A stretch of DNA of 27,196 bases. Source: Thermoleophilia bacterium UBA2241 (GTDB lineage Bacteria; Actinomycetota; Thermoleophilia; UBA2241). Made by a program: the position numbers and the translations under genes. Where the stretch lies: positions 1 to 27,196 of the forward strand of contig DDYF01000015.1 in NCBI GenBank assembly GCA_002347645.1. Direction: 5' to 3'. The notes beneath the pieces are model-generated. The model had not been told where the DNA came from. It worked only from the letters and a program-made list of their open reading frames with translations, and searched no databases. Positions within the stretch are counted from its first letter, which is position 1. The number at the start of each line of letters is the position of its first letter. Below are positions 1 through 8,107 of the stretch, in pieces.

Positions 1-1
1 G

Positions 2-43
2 ATCAACTGCGTCGAGCGCTTCAAGAGCCGCACCGGCCTCTGA
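2..43 (+). CDS. C-terminal tail of an upstream gene (partial)
   Basis: The window opens inside a reading frame whose last 13 codons (ending ERFKSRTGL) run to a TGA at 41-43. A strong GC hairpin follows at 72-103, as expected after the end of a gene. Too little sequence remains to name a family. It may equally be a chance open stretch in GC-rich DNA. Confidence 0.35.
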   Translation: MNCVERFKSRTGL

Positions 44-71
44 GGCGGCGGCCGGGCGGTGGACGGTACAC

Positions 72-103
72 GGGCGGGGCGCCGCAGGAGCGGCGCCCCG
101 CCC
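72..103. terminator. GC-rich hairpin, probable terminator
   Basis: A perfect 13-bp inverted repeat (72-84 against 91-103) with a 6-nt loop lies about 30 nt after the TGA of the partial upstream frame. There is no T-tract on either side, so it is a terminator-like or transcript-stabilising hairpin rather than a canonical intrinsic terminator. Confidence 0.5.
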
Positions 104-224
104 CGTCGGCGTCTCGTTGACCGAGAATGCGACACCGCGGAATCAACGCTCCGATGAGACCGGCCCTTCGCCTCGCGGAGAGCGGCCCGTACACGCGCCG
201 CATGAATAAAGATGAGCCGAGGGC

Positions 225-254
225 TTGTGCGGCGGGGGTGTGCGCCCTTAGAAT
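225..254 (+). promoter_or_regulatory. Candidate sigma70-type promoter for the ABC operon
   Basis: TTGTGC (225-230) and TAGAAT (249-254) are separated by 18 bp. A transcript would start near 261, giving a leader of about 20 nt before the GAAAGGAG ribosome site (271-278) of the substrate-binding lipoprotein. Found by eye; not tested. Confidence 0.45.
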
Positions 255-282
255 GGCTCACCCGCTCAGCGAAAGGAGAACG

Positions 283-1293
283 ATGCGCCGCCTACACAAC
301 TCGGTCCCGCTGACCGCGCTGGTCGCCGCCCTCGTCCTGCTCCTCGTCCTCGCCGGTTGCGGCGGGACTGACGAGGGCGACGAGGGGGACGCCACCGCGA
401 GCCCGCAGACCCAGGCCTACACGATCGGCATCACCCAGATCGTCACACATCCCGCTCTCGACGCGGCCGTCGAAGGCTTCAAGCAGGGTCTTGCCGAGAA
501 GGGGTTCACGAACGTCACCTACGAGCTCAAGAACGCCGAGGGCGACATGGCGACCGCGTCGAGCATCGCTCAGGCGTTCGCCAGCGAGGACCTCGATCTG
601 ATCCTCGGCGTCGCGACGCCGACGTCGCAGGCGGTGGTCAAGGCCATCACGACGACACCGATCGTGTTCACCGCCGTCACCGATCCAGTGGGTGCCGGCC
701 TCGTGGACGATGCCGAGGCGCCGGGCGCCAACGTGACCGGCGTCAGCGACATGCTGCCCATGCAGCCGCACCTCGACCTCATCAAGCAGGTGGTCCCCGA
801 CGTCAAGACCATCGGCGTGCTGTACAACGCCGGCGAGTCGAACTCCGTCTTCTCAATCGAGCAGGAGAAGGAGGCCGCGGCTGCTATGGGGATCGAGGTC
901 GTGGAGGCGACGGCGAGCAACTCGTCCGAGGTCAAGGCGGCCGCCGACTCCCTGGTGGGCCGCATCGACGCCATCTCGGTCCTGACCGACAACACCGTGG
1001 TGTCGGCCCTCGAGAGCGTGATCAAGGTGTGTCAGCAGAACGACATCCCGCTCATCTCCGGCGACACTGACAGCGTGGGTCGCGGCTCTGCGGCGGCGTA
1101 CGCGTTCGACTACAAGGACCTCGGCATCCAGGCCGGGTACATGGCGGCGATGATCCTGAGCGGCACGGCGGTCGGCGAGGTCCCGGTGCAGTTCGCCGAG
1201 ACGCTGCAACTGTCGGTGAACCCCACCTCCGCCGAGGAGATGGGGGTGACGCTGCCCGAGGAGCTCCTCACCGAGGCGGACAACACCTTCTGA
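283..1293 (+). CDS. ABC transporter substrate-binding lipoprotein (TrpX / COG2984 type)
   Basis: This is the extracytoplasmic solute-binding lipoprotein of an ABC importer, 336 aa. The ATG at 283 is chosen because GAAAGGAG lies 4 nt upstream and because it opens directly into a lipoprotein signal: Met-Arg-Arg, a hydrophobic stretch and the lipobox LAGC, followed by an acidic Gly/Asp/Glu linker. The mature part begins YTIGITQIVTHPALD and contains GVATPTSQAVV and PIVFTAVTDPVGAGLV, typical of the TrpX-like periplasmic-binding family. That family includes tryptophan/tyrosine binders, but many members have no known ligand. The permease and ATPase follow at 1411 and 2316, completing the system. The real ligand cannot be read from the sequence; the neighbouring mtbB makes a methylamine-linked or aromatic compound conceivable, but that is inference. 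Confidence 0.9.
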   Translation: MRRLHNSVPLTALVAALVLLLVLAGCGGTDEGDEGDATASPQTQAYTIGITQIVTHPALDAAVEGFKQGLAEKGFTNVTYELKNAEGDMATASSIAQAFASEDLDLILGVATPTSQAVVKAITTTPIVFTAVTDPVGAGLVDDAEAPGANVTGVSDMLPMQPHLDLIKQVVPDVKTIGVLYNAGESNSVFSIEQEKEAAAAMGIEVVEATASNSSEVKAAADSLVGRIDAISVLTDNTVVSALESVIKVCQQNDIPLISGDTDSVGRGSAAAYAFDYKDLGIQAGYMAAMILSGTAVGEVPVQFAETLQLSVNPTSAEEMGVTLPEELLTEADNTF

Positions 1294-1302
1294 CGGCGGC
1301 GG

Positions 1303-1334
1303 GCGCCTCGCCGGACGACGGACGGGGCGAGGCG
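1303..1334. promoter_or_regulatory. Hairpin downstream of the binding-protein gene
   Basis: GCGCCTCGCC (1303-1312) and its exact complement (1325-1334) flank a 12-nt loop just after the lipoprotein stop. With the second hairpin at 1348-1379 it could stabilise the abundant binding-protein mRNA or reduce read-through into the permease gene. Confidence 0.5.
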
Positions 1335-1347
1335 CGATAGACTTCTG

Positions 1348-1379
1348 GGGGCCGGGGCCGCGCACGCGGCCCCGGCCCC
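1348..1379. promoter_or_regulatory. Strong GC hairpin between binding protein and permease
   Basis: A perfect 15-bp inverted repeat (1348-1362 against 1365-1379) with a 2-nt centre, followed by CT and no T-run. It is the second of two adjacent stems in the 117-bp gap and probably acts as an intra-operon attenuator or processing barrier that favours the binding protein over the membrane components. Confidence 0.55.
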
Positions 1380-1410
1380 TGCACCGACAACGACGCGCGG
1401 AGCGATTCAC

Positions 1411-2319
1411 GTGGAAGCGATCCTCACCAGCGGCCTGCAGCAGGGGCTTCTGTACTGCTTCATGGTGCTCGGTGTGTACATCACGTTCCGCGTCCTCGAC
1501 TTCCCGGACCTCTCCGTCGACGGCAGCCTGCCGCTGGGTGCGGCCGTGACTGCGGCGATGATCGCCGGCGGGCAGTCGCCGTGGCTGGCGACCCTCGCCG
1601 GCGTGGGCGCCGGGCTGTGCGCCGGCTTCGTCACCGGCATCCTGCACCTGTTGCTCGGCCTTGGGTCGAGTGGCAGCGCCACGGCCAGCTACGGCGCCAA
1701 GCTCCTGGCCGGCATCCTGACCATGACCGGGCTGTACACCGTCAACCTGCGCGTGATGGGCAAGAGCAACACCCCGCTGCTGGGCGTGGACGGCGTCTTC
1801 GAGAAGATCGAGGACCTCCTCGGGTGGGTCATGACCGGGTGGAACCTCATCGTCGTCCTTGCCGTGCTCGCCGTCGCCATGAAGTACGTGATCGACTGGT
1901 TCCTGCGCACCGAGTTCGGGCTCTGCCTGCGCGCCACCGGCGACAACGAGCAGATGATCCGCGCGATGGGCACGAACACGGCCGTCACGCGCATCGTCGG
2001 CCTTGGCATCGCCAACGCGCTCGTCGCGCTCACGGGCTCGCTGGTGGCACAACAGCAGGGCTTCGCCGACGTGGGCATGGGCATCGGCACCATCGTCGCC
2101 GGCCTGGCCGGCGTCATCATGGGCGAGGTCCTGTTCGGCGAGCGCAACGTGAGCTGGGTCCTGTTCAGCGTCATCGGCGGGTCCATCGTGTACCGGCTGC
2201 TCATCGCGGTGAGTCTGAGGCTCGGCATCGCGCCGACCGACCTGAAGCTCCTCACGGCCGTCCTCGTGGTCGTTGCGCTCTCCGTCCCCACGGTCCGCAG
2301 GAAGGTGGTGCGGATATGA
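1411..2319 (+). CDS. ABC transporter permease (TrpY / COG4120 type)
   Basis: Integral-membrane permease of 302 aa. The start is GTG at 1411, with a weak GCGGAG-like ribosome site upstream. The protein opens VEAILTSGLQQGLLYCFMVLGVYITFRVLDFPDLSVDGSL (given in two parts: residues 1-20, then the conserved F-R-x-L-D-F-P-D-L-S-V-D-G-S signature at about residues 27-40) and has about eight hydrophobic segments. A conserved cytoplasmic segment, FGLCLRATGDNEQMIRAMGTN, at about residues 170-190 is the family's ATPase-coupling region. The stop overlaps the next start as ATGA (2316-2319), so the permease and ATPase are translationally coupled. Family and operon make the role clear; the substrate is unknown. 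Confidence 0.92.
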   Translation: MEAILTSGLQQGLLYCFMVLGVYITFRVLDFPDLSVDGSLPLGAAVTAAMIAGGQSPWLATLAGVGAGLCAGFVTGILHLLLGLGSSGSATASYGAKLLAGILTMTGLYTVNLRVMGKSNTPLLGVDGVFEKIEDLLGWVMTGWNLIVVLAVLAVAMKYVIDWFLRTEFGLCLRATGDNEQMIRAMGTNTAVTRIVGLGIANALVALTGSLVAQQQGFADVGMGIGTIVAGLAGVIMGEVLFGERNVSWVLFSVIGGSIVYRLLIAVSLRLGIAPTDLKLLTAVLVVVALSVPTVRRKVVRI

Positions 2320-3125
2320 GCCAGCCCACCGACCTCAAACTGCAGGCGGTGCGCAAGCTGTTCTATCCGGGGACCGCCAACGAGGTGGTGGCGCTGGACG
2401 GTGTCGACCTCGAGGTGCCGGTCGGCCAGTTCGTGAGCATCATCGGCTCGAACGGCTCCGGCAAGTCCACGCTTCTCAACACGGTCGCGGGCATGTACCC
2501 GGTCAGTTCCGGCAAGGTCCTGCTGGGCGGGGTGGACGTGACCCGGCAGCGCGAGTACCAGCGCAGCCGGGCCATCGGCCGCGTCTTCCAGGACCCGACG
2601 GCCGGGACCGCCCCGAGCATGACGATCGAGGAGAACCTGGCGATCTCCTTCATGCGCGAGCGGCGCAGCGGCCTGCGACTCGGCGTCACGAACCGCCGTC
2701 GCGCCTCCATGCGGGCACACCTCGAGCCCCTGAAGATGGGCCTTGAGCACCGTCTCAAGGCGCAGGTCAACAAGCTGTCCGGAGGGCAGCGGCAGGCGAT
2801 GTCGCTGCTGATGGCGACGGAATCGGAGCCGAGCATCCTGCTCCTGGACGAGCACACGGCCGCTCTCGACCCGAAGGTCGCGGCGACGATCATGGACCTC
2901 ACCGCGAAGATGGTCTCGGAGCGGGGCCTCACCACTCTCATGGTGACCCACAACATGGAGCTCGCGCTGCGCTACGGCGACCGGCTCATCATGATGCATG
3001 CCGGACGCATCGTGCTCGACCTCGACCAAGCGCAGAAGCAGGAACTCCAGGTGAGCGACCTCATCGAGAAGTTCCACGAGGTGGCCGGCGAAGCGTTCGC
3101 CGTCGACCGCCTGCTCCTCGACTGA
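2316..3125 (+). CDS. ABC transporter ATP-binding protein (TrpZ / COG1101 type)
   Basis: Cytoplasmic ATPase of 269 aa that powers the importer. It has Walker A GSNGSGKST at about residue 49, a Q-loop in RVFQDPTAG, signature LSGGQRQA, Walker B ILLLDEHTAALDP and H-loop VTHNM. The DEHTAALDP form (His after Glu) and the conserved VFQDPTAGTAPSMTIEENL block are characteristic of this subfamily. The ATG at 2316 overlaps the permease stop by four bases. The gene ends at 3125 and is followed by a 193-bp gap holding the promoter of the next gene, so the ABC operon probably stops here. Confidence 0.94.
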   Translation: MSQPTDLKLQAVRKLFYPGTANEVVALDGVDLEVPVGQFVSIIGSNGSGKSTLLNTVAGMYPVSSGKVLLGGVDVTRQREYQRSRAIGRVFQDPTAGTAPSMTIEENLAISFMRERRSGLRLGVTNRRRASMRAHLEPLKMGLEHRLKAQVNKLSGGQRQAMSLLMATESEPSILLLDEHTAALDPKVAATIMDLTAKMVSERGLTTLMVTHNMELALRYGDRLIMMHAGRIVLDLDQAQKQELQVSDLIEKFHEVAGEAFAVDRLLLD

Positions 3126-3226
3126 CCCTCCGCGCCGCACGGCCTTCGGACGGGGGCCGCGCCGCGACTCGGCGCCGTCGTCAAGTTCGTGCGCCCGGCG
3201 CGCCACGTTCGCCGAAGGATCGTCCG

Positions 3227-3255
3227 TTGCCCCTTCTACATTCGCTGGCTACGAT
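3227..3255 (+). promoter_or_regulatory. Candidate sigma70-type promoter of mtbB
   Basis: TTGCCC (3227-3232), a 17-bp spacer and TACGAT (3250-3255) give a good housekeeping promoter shape. The predicted start near 3262 leaves a leader of about 57 nt before the GTG of mtbB. This suggests mtbB has its own promoter and does not depend on read-through from the transporter. Confidence 0.55.
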
Positions 3256-3318
3256 GTACCACGGGGGACGCGGCCGGCCGCAGGCCGCAACGACGCGTCA
3301 CGGCGAAAGGGGCCCCAG

Positions 3319-4701
3319 GTGGAGCCGCACATCCTCACCCGCATGGCCGACGGGTCGCTCACCGAGATGACGCGGTCCGAGATGAGGGCCGACCTCGAGG
3401 CCGGCGTCGACGAGGCCGTCCGTCGCGCCAAGGTCGACCCGCTCGCCGGGGACGAGCTCGACCACCTGCTCGACATCTTCGCCTCGTCTTCGCGGTTCAC
3501 CGCCGTCGACATCGGCGACGAGGTCATGCTCAGCTTCGACGGTACCGGCGCGGCGCAGTTCGACCGCATCGGCGGCCTGTTGCTCTACGAGCAGTGCCTG
3601 GCCTCGGACAGCCTCGAGCTGTTCCACCAGGACTACTCCTACAAGGCCGTCAAAACGCTCGTCCCTCACGAGCAGATGGCGATGAAGGAGGCCCAGGAGC
3701 GGCTGACGATCCCCGTGCACTACGGGTCCCAGCCGGACCTGGGCCGCTACTCGGAGCCGGACGGCCCGTGCCCGAACTGGTCGACCCTTCTGCCCGAACT
3801 GCGCATCGAGGAGGCCCGCGCGGCCCAGGAGCAGGCGATGGACCTGGCGACGGCCGACATGGTCCACGTGGCGGAGGCGCTGTGGGAGGCCGGCGCCGAC
3901 GGCGTCAACTTCGACACCGCCGGCGCCGCCGGCGACGCTGACCTGCTGGCGACGCTTCGTGCGGTCGAGACCCTGCGCGCCCGCCATCCCGACATGGGCA
4001 TCATGGTCGGCATGGCGGCGGAGCGCGTCCTGGGCACGCACGGCGAGCTCGAGTTCCACAGCACCCGCGTCGCCGGCCAGTGGCCGGCGGGCCAACAGCG
4101 GCTGGTCGAGCAGGCGGGCGCGACGATCTTCGGTCCCGCGGTCAACGTCAACACCGGGCGCAGCCTCGCCTGGAACACGAGCCGCGCGCTCGCCCTCGTC
4201 AAGCCCTGCGCGGCGCAGGCGCGCGTTCCCGTGCACATGAACGTCGGCATGGGGGTCGGCGGCGTGCCGATGAACACGGTGCTCGCCGTGGATGCCGTCT
4301 CGCGGGTGTCCAGGGCGACCGTCGAGATCCTGCGCCTCGACGGGTTGTAGGTCGGCACGGGCGATATCTTCGGCATGCCCGTGGCGCATGGCGTCGCCGC
4401 CGGAATGGGCGGGATGCGCGCCGCCGGAGACCTGGTGGCGCGCCTGCAGATGGCTCGCGGCATGCGGCTCGTGGAGGCCAAGACGTACGTGGCCTGCAAG
4501 CTCGGCGTCGGCGTGCGCGACCTGTCGGACTGCGTGGCGATGCAGGAGGTCCGCGCGGACCTCGGGCTCGGCCGGATCCTCGAGGGGGAGGCCCCCCATC
4601 CGTTCGACCCGAGCCCCATGGAGGCCAAGGCCAACATCGCGCGTCTGATCGACCTGCCGATCAACAGCGTCGAGCGCCTGCGCGCCCGCGGACTGAGCTG
4701 A
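3319..4701 (+). CDS. mtbB: Dimethylamine:corrinoid methyltransferase with an in-frame amber (pyrrolysine) codon
   Basis: Cytoplasmic enzyme that moves a methyl group from dimethylamine to a Co(I) corrinoid protein, releasing monomethylamine. The start is GTG at 3319 with GAAAGGGG six nt upstream. The frame runs to a TAG at 4348-4350 (codon 344) and continues in the same frame to TGA at 4699-4701, giving 460 aa with one amber, against about 467 aa for methanogen MtbB. Sequence on both sides of the amber is conserved MtbB: MGVGGVPMNTV and LRLDGL before it, VGTGDIFGMPVAHG and GGMRAAGDLVARLQMA after it. In Methanosarcina MtbB the amber, read as pyrrolysine, sits in exactly this D-G-[IL]-O-V-G-x-G-D context. 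Other family blocks seen are the GADGVNFDTAGAAGDAD barrel motif and HQDYSYKAVK. The partner corrinoid protein, the methyl acceptor system and the pyl genes are not in this window. Calling this two genes, or a pseudogene, would be wrong given the conservation beyond the stop. Confidence 0.95.
4348..4350 (+). other. In-frame UAG, predicted pyrrolysine codon
   Basis: The codons read L-D-G-L, TAG, V-G-T-G-D. The amber lies where pyrrolysine is found in characterised dimethylamine methyltransferases, where it forms the adduct that presents the amine to cobalt. The downstream frame stays open and conserved for 116 further codons. Confidence 0.92.
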
Positions 4702-4801
4702 GCGGGCGCGCGAGGCGCCGCCGCCCTCACCCGCTCAAGGACCGGGCCGGTCGCGCCGATGTCGAATCCCGAGCACGGCGGAGAGCCGCCGTCAGCGGAC
4801 C

Positions 4802-6811
4802 GGAGGTCTGGCCATCGTCCTCATAGAGCTGCTGATCGTCGCCGGCGCCTTCGTGGCGTTCTACATGGCGATGCGCGTCACGGCGATCGACCGCCGGGCC
4901 GATGCGCCCCACCGTACCTCGTCGGCCGTCCTGGCCGTGGCCGCCCTGGCCGTGGCGGCGTACTTCACCATCGACCTGTTCTCGTCGGCCGGCGCCGCCG
5001 CCACCCGCGGCCGCGTGCTCGGACTCGCGGTCGCCGCAGTGATCGTCCTGACCCTGATCTGCGGCTTCTACTTCCTCTACGTCCAGGAGTACGCCCGCGT
5101 CCGTTCTCTCCGTGACCTGTCGGCGTCGCACGAGCGCCGCTCGATGCGTCTCGCCGCCATCGTCGAGCTGAGCAACCGGCTGCGCTCGACCCTGGACACG
5201 GACGAGGTCGCCCGCGTCGCCGCCGACGTGGTACGCGACACGCTCCAGTTCCGAGAGACTGCGCTGTACCTCAAGCAGGCGGACGCCGACGCCTACAAGG
5301 CGGCCGCGGTCTTCGGCCAGGACCCCGAGTACGACAAGGTCGTGCGCGACCGCGTCATTCCCGGGCACGTCGTCCGCGGCGTCCTTCGGGAGGAGTTCCG
5401 GCACGGCGACTGCTACTTCGTCGATCACACGCGGTACGCCTGGACTGAGGAGGAACTCTTCTACTTCCCGCCCGGCTCGCTGCCCGACCGCGGGTCCGGC
5501 ATGTTCCACGCCGACGACGCGCTCTTCGCCCCGCTGTACGACCATGAGCAGCGCCTGATCGGGCTCTTCGACGTGTACGACCCGGAGGACGGCAAGATCC
5601 CCGACGAGACGACGCTCCAGCTGCTTCAGGTCTTCGCCAACGTGACGGCGAGCGCCGCCGAGAGCGCAAGCGCGGCCGAGGAGCTCCGAAGACGCGCCGT
5701 GACCGACGGCTTGACCGGCCTCTACAACCACCGCCACTTCCAGGAGGCGCTGGCCGTCGAGGTGGAGCGCTCGGCGCGGTACGAGCTTGGGTTCACGCTG
5801 CTCATGATGGACCTGGACTTCTTCAAGACGGTGAACGACCGGTTCGGCCACCCGCACGGCGACCAGGCCCTGCAGCAGGTGGCGGCGGTGCTACGCCGGA
5901 ATGCCCGGACCAGCGACTTCGTCGCCCGTTACGGGGGCGAGGAGTTCGTCATGATCCTGCCGGGGACGACGGTGAAGCAGGCGGGGACCGTGGCCGAGCG
6001 CATCGCCCAGGGGGTCCGCGAGATCGTGCTCGACGTCCCCGACCCGCCGCCCCTCTCCGTCAGCATCGGGATGGCCGACTACCCCACGTGCGGCCGCGAC
6101 CGCGAGAGCCTGATCGCGGCCGCCGACGCGGCCCTGCTCTTCGCGAAGCGCACGGGGCGCGACATGATCGCCGACTTCTCGCAGATCTCGCTCGTCGAGC
6201 TCGATCAAGCCGCGCTGGAAGGCCTGTCGTTCCGCCTCGAAGCCGCCGACGAGGAGACGCTGGAAGCGCTCGCCGGCGCCGTGGCGATGCGCGACGCCTT
6301 CGCCGACCGCTCGGCGTCGTGCGTCATCGCCGCGGCGCGCGGCCTGGCCGAAGCGCTGGGCCTCGACGTGGCGGAGCAGGAACTCTTTGCGACCGCCGCC
6401 GTCGTGTACGACATCGGAAAGGTGGCGATCCCGGTCGATGTGCTCAACCGGCGCGGCGAACTCACCGCCGACGAGAGGGAGGCGATCAGGCGGCACCCCG
6501 AGGTGGGCAAGCGGCTGCTCGAGAGCGTGATGCGCCTGCGCGGGGCGCTGCCGGCCGTCGTGCACCACCACGAGCGCTGGGACGGCTCGGGGTACCCCGA
6601 CGGCCTCAAGGGCGAGGAGATCCCGCTCCTCGCGCGGGCCATCGCGATCTGCGACGCGTACCAGGCGATGGTCGTGGACCGTCCCTACCGCCGGGCGCTC
6701 TCGCCGGCCGAGGCCGTCAAGCAGCTGCGCGACGGCGCGGGGACGCAGTTCGACCCGCGGCTCGTCGACGTCTTCGTCGGCACCGTGCAGGTGGAGAGCG
6801 CCGCGGGCTGA
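4802..6811 (+). CDS. Membrane GAF-GGDEF-HD-GYP signalling protein (start uncertain)
   Basis: Predicted c-di-GMP signalling protein. The first standard start is GTG at 4853 (652 aa), but the frame is open further upstream and encodes a hydrophobic stretch (LAIVLIELLIVAGAFVAFYM) that looks like the first membrane helix. A GGAGGT lies at 4802-4807, so translation may begin at a non-standard codon near 4808-4817; the coordinates include this part. Numbering from the 4853 start: a second hydrophobic region at about residues 25-75, a GAF-like domain at about 100-285, GGDEF at about 290-440 with the active-site loop YGGEEF (360-365), then HD-GYP at about 470-640. The HD-GYP domain keeps HHERWDGSGYP (572-582), but the HD pair reads Tyr519-Asp520 and the earlier HS position reads Arg-Ser. 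The cyclase therefore looks intact, while the phosphodiesterase is probably weak or dead. Confidence 0.85.
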   Translation, partial: GGLAIVLIELLIVAGAFVAFYMAMRVTAIDRRADAPHRTSSAVLAVAALAVAAYFTIDLFSSAGAAATRGRVLGLAVAAVIVLTLICGFYFLYVQEYARVRSLRDLSASHERRSMRLAAIVELSNRLRSTLDTDEVARVAADVVRDTLQFRETALYLKQADADAYKAAAVFGQDPEYDKVVRDRVIPGHVVRGVLREEFRHGDCYFVDHTRYAWTEEELFYFPPGSLPDRGSGMFHADDALFAPLYDHEQRLIGLFDVYDPEDGKIPDETTLQLLQVFANVTASAAESASAAEELRRRAVTDGLTGLYNHRHFQEALAVEVERSARYELGFTLLMMDLDFFKTVNDRFGHPHGDQALQQVAAVLRRNARTSDFVARYGGEEFVMILPGTTVKQAGTVAERIAQGVREIVLDVPDPPPLSVSIGMADYPTCGRDRESLIAAADAALLFAKRTGRDMIADFSQISLVELDQAALEGLSFRLEAADEETLEALAGAVAMRDAFADRSASCVIAAARGLAEALGLDVAEQELFATAAVVYDIGKVAIPVDVLNRRGELTADEREAIRRHPEVGKRLLESVMRLRGALPAVVHHHERWDGSGYPDGLKGEEIPLLARAIAICDAYQAMVVDRPYRRALSPAEAVKQLRDGAGTQFDPRLVDVFVGTVQVESAAG

Positions 6812-6826
6812 GCCCGAGCGTCGCGC

Positions 6827-8107
6827 TCAGTCGTCGAAGTCGCCCGCGGCGCCCTTGTCGGCGTTGAGCGTCTTGGCCCTCGCGAGGATCTTCGCCTCGG
6901 TCCAGTCCGCCGGGTCTTCGATCCGCCTCGCCTTCGGCCCGAGATCGTGTGACCCGGCTGCGAGGATCGCCTCGACGGCGAGCGGCGCCGAGTCGGTCGC
7001 GTTGAAGACCTCGGTCATCATGCCGTACGCGAACTCCTCGACGGCGCGGGACATCCGCGCGCGGATCTCGGCAGGCTGCGCCAGCAGCTTGTTCTCGAAG
7101 GGCAGGTTGAGGTTCTTGTAGTCGCCCTTCTTCCAGCCCTTCTCGTCGGCATACGCGACGACCTCGGCCCAGAGCTCGTCGGTCATGCCCTCGTTCGAGC
7201 GCTTGATGAACCTACCGTCCGCGTCGAGCTGCGCGTTGCCGTAGTCGTTGACCTCGAGGCCCCAGGAGATCATCTGCAGGGCGGTCGCCACGTTCGCCTT
7301 CGTGGTGCGTGTGCGGGCCGCGATCTCGCGGAGGCGGTCGGAGTTGTTGCCCGAGGTGCCGTGCTGCGCACCGCTGACCTCGTACGGCGAGAGCGCCGAG
7401 TGGATCTCGGCGGTGAGCTCGACCTGGATTCCGGCGTCGGAGGCCTCGATGCCGTGCGTGGTGCCGTTGTTGAGCGCGATCCAGTCGGGAAGGATCTCGT
7501 GGGCGTTGAGCCCGCGGACCAGGAACAGCGCCTCGTCCACCGTGGAGAGCCCTTCCTTGCCCTTGATCTCGCCCACCTCGGTCTCGAGCCCGGCCCAGGC
7601 GGGGATGCACGGGTTCACGGCGATGCTGGCGAGGAGGTTCTGGTCGTCGGGCAGGTGGGACGCGTCGATGGCGATCGACGTGATACCGGCCTCGAACATG
7701 GTGGGGACCTCGCCCATGGCCTGCGCGAGGTCCTTGTCGTTCTTGATGCCGTAGTGGTCGGCGTGGATCGCGACGGGGACGGTGATGCCCATCTCGTTGC
7801 ACATCGCGTCGACGATGCACGCCATGTTCCAGAAGTTGACGGCGCAGTAGGCCTTCTGGCCGCCCTCGGACTTGGCGATCTCGATGATGAGGGCGGCGTT
7901 GGCCCGCTGGGCGGCTCGCAGCGCCCCCCGGACGACGAAGGAGTTGCGCCCGTTCGCGGCCATGGCGATGGCCCCGCCCTTCGCGCGCATGGCGCGGTCG
8001 ACGGCCTTGCCGCTCACGAGCAGTGCCCTGGAGTTCGGGAACAACGAGGTGATGTTGGGGGGACGGCCGACCTGCAGCGCTCTCTCGAAGTCGTCTGCGT
8101 GCGCCAT
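6827..8107 (-). CDS. fba: Class II fructose-bisphosphate aldolase
   Basis: Zinc-dependent aldolase of 426 aa that cleaves or forms fructose 1,6-bisphosphate in glycolysis and gluconeogenesis. The ATG at 8107 is preceded by AAGGAG (8115-8120 on this strand). Family features are VAIHADHYGIK (zinc-binding His and catalytic Asp region), SIAIDASHLPDDQN, ALNNGTTHG and SGAQHGTSGNNSDRL (glycine-rich phosphate and zinc loop). The C-terminal half has the family's EVNDYGNAQLDADGRF segment. It is longer than the about 310-residue class IIB aldolases. It converges on the GGDEF gene with only 15 bp between stop codons and has no obvious operon partner. It could act on a related sugar phosphate, since tagatose-bisphosphate aldolases share the fold. 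Confidence 0.9.
   Translation of the reverse strand: MAHADDFERALQVGRPPNITSLFPNSRALLVSGKAVDRAMRAKGGAIAMAANGRNSFVVRGALRAAQRANAALIIEIAKSEGGQKAYCAVNFWNMACIVDAMCNEMGITVPVAIHADHYGIKNDKDLAQAMGEVPTMFEAGITSIAIDASHLPDDQNLLASIAVNPCIPAWAGLETEVGEIKGKEGLSTVDEALFLVRGLNAHEILPDWIALNNGTTHGIEASDAGIQVELTAEIHSALSPYEVSGAQHGTSGNNSDRLREIAARTRTTKANVATALQMISWGLEVNDYGNAQLDADGRFIKRSNEGMTDELWAEVVAYADEKGWKKGDYKNLNLPFENKLLAQPAEIRARMSRAVEEFAYGMMTEVFNATDSAPLAVEAILAAGSHDLGPKARRIEDPADWTEAKILARAKTLNADKGAAGDFDD

Noticed and set aside
4375..4701. A separate 108-aa gene downstream of the methyltransferase
   Set aside because: It is in the same frame as mtbB and continues MtbB homology without a break, so it is the C-terminal part after the pyrrolysine codon.
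6804..6816. Terminator between the GGDEF gene and the aldolase gene
   Set aside because: CGGGCT-G-AGCCCG is palindromic but has a 1-nt centre and cannot form a normal hairpin.
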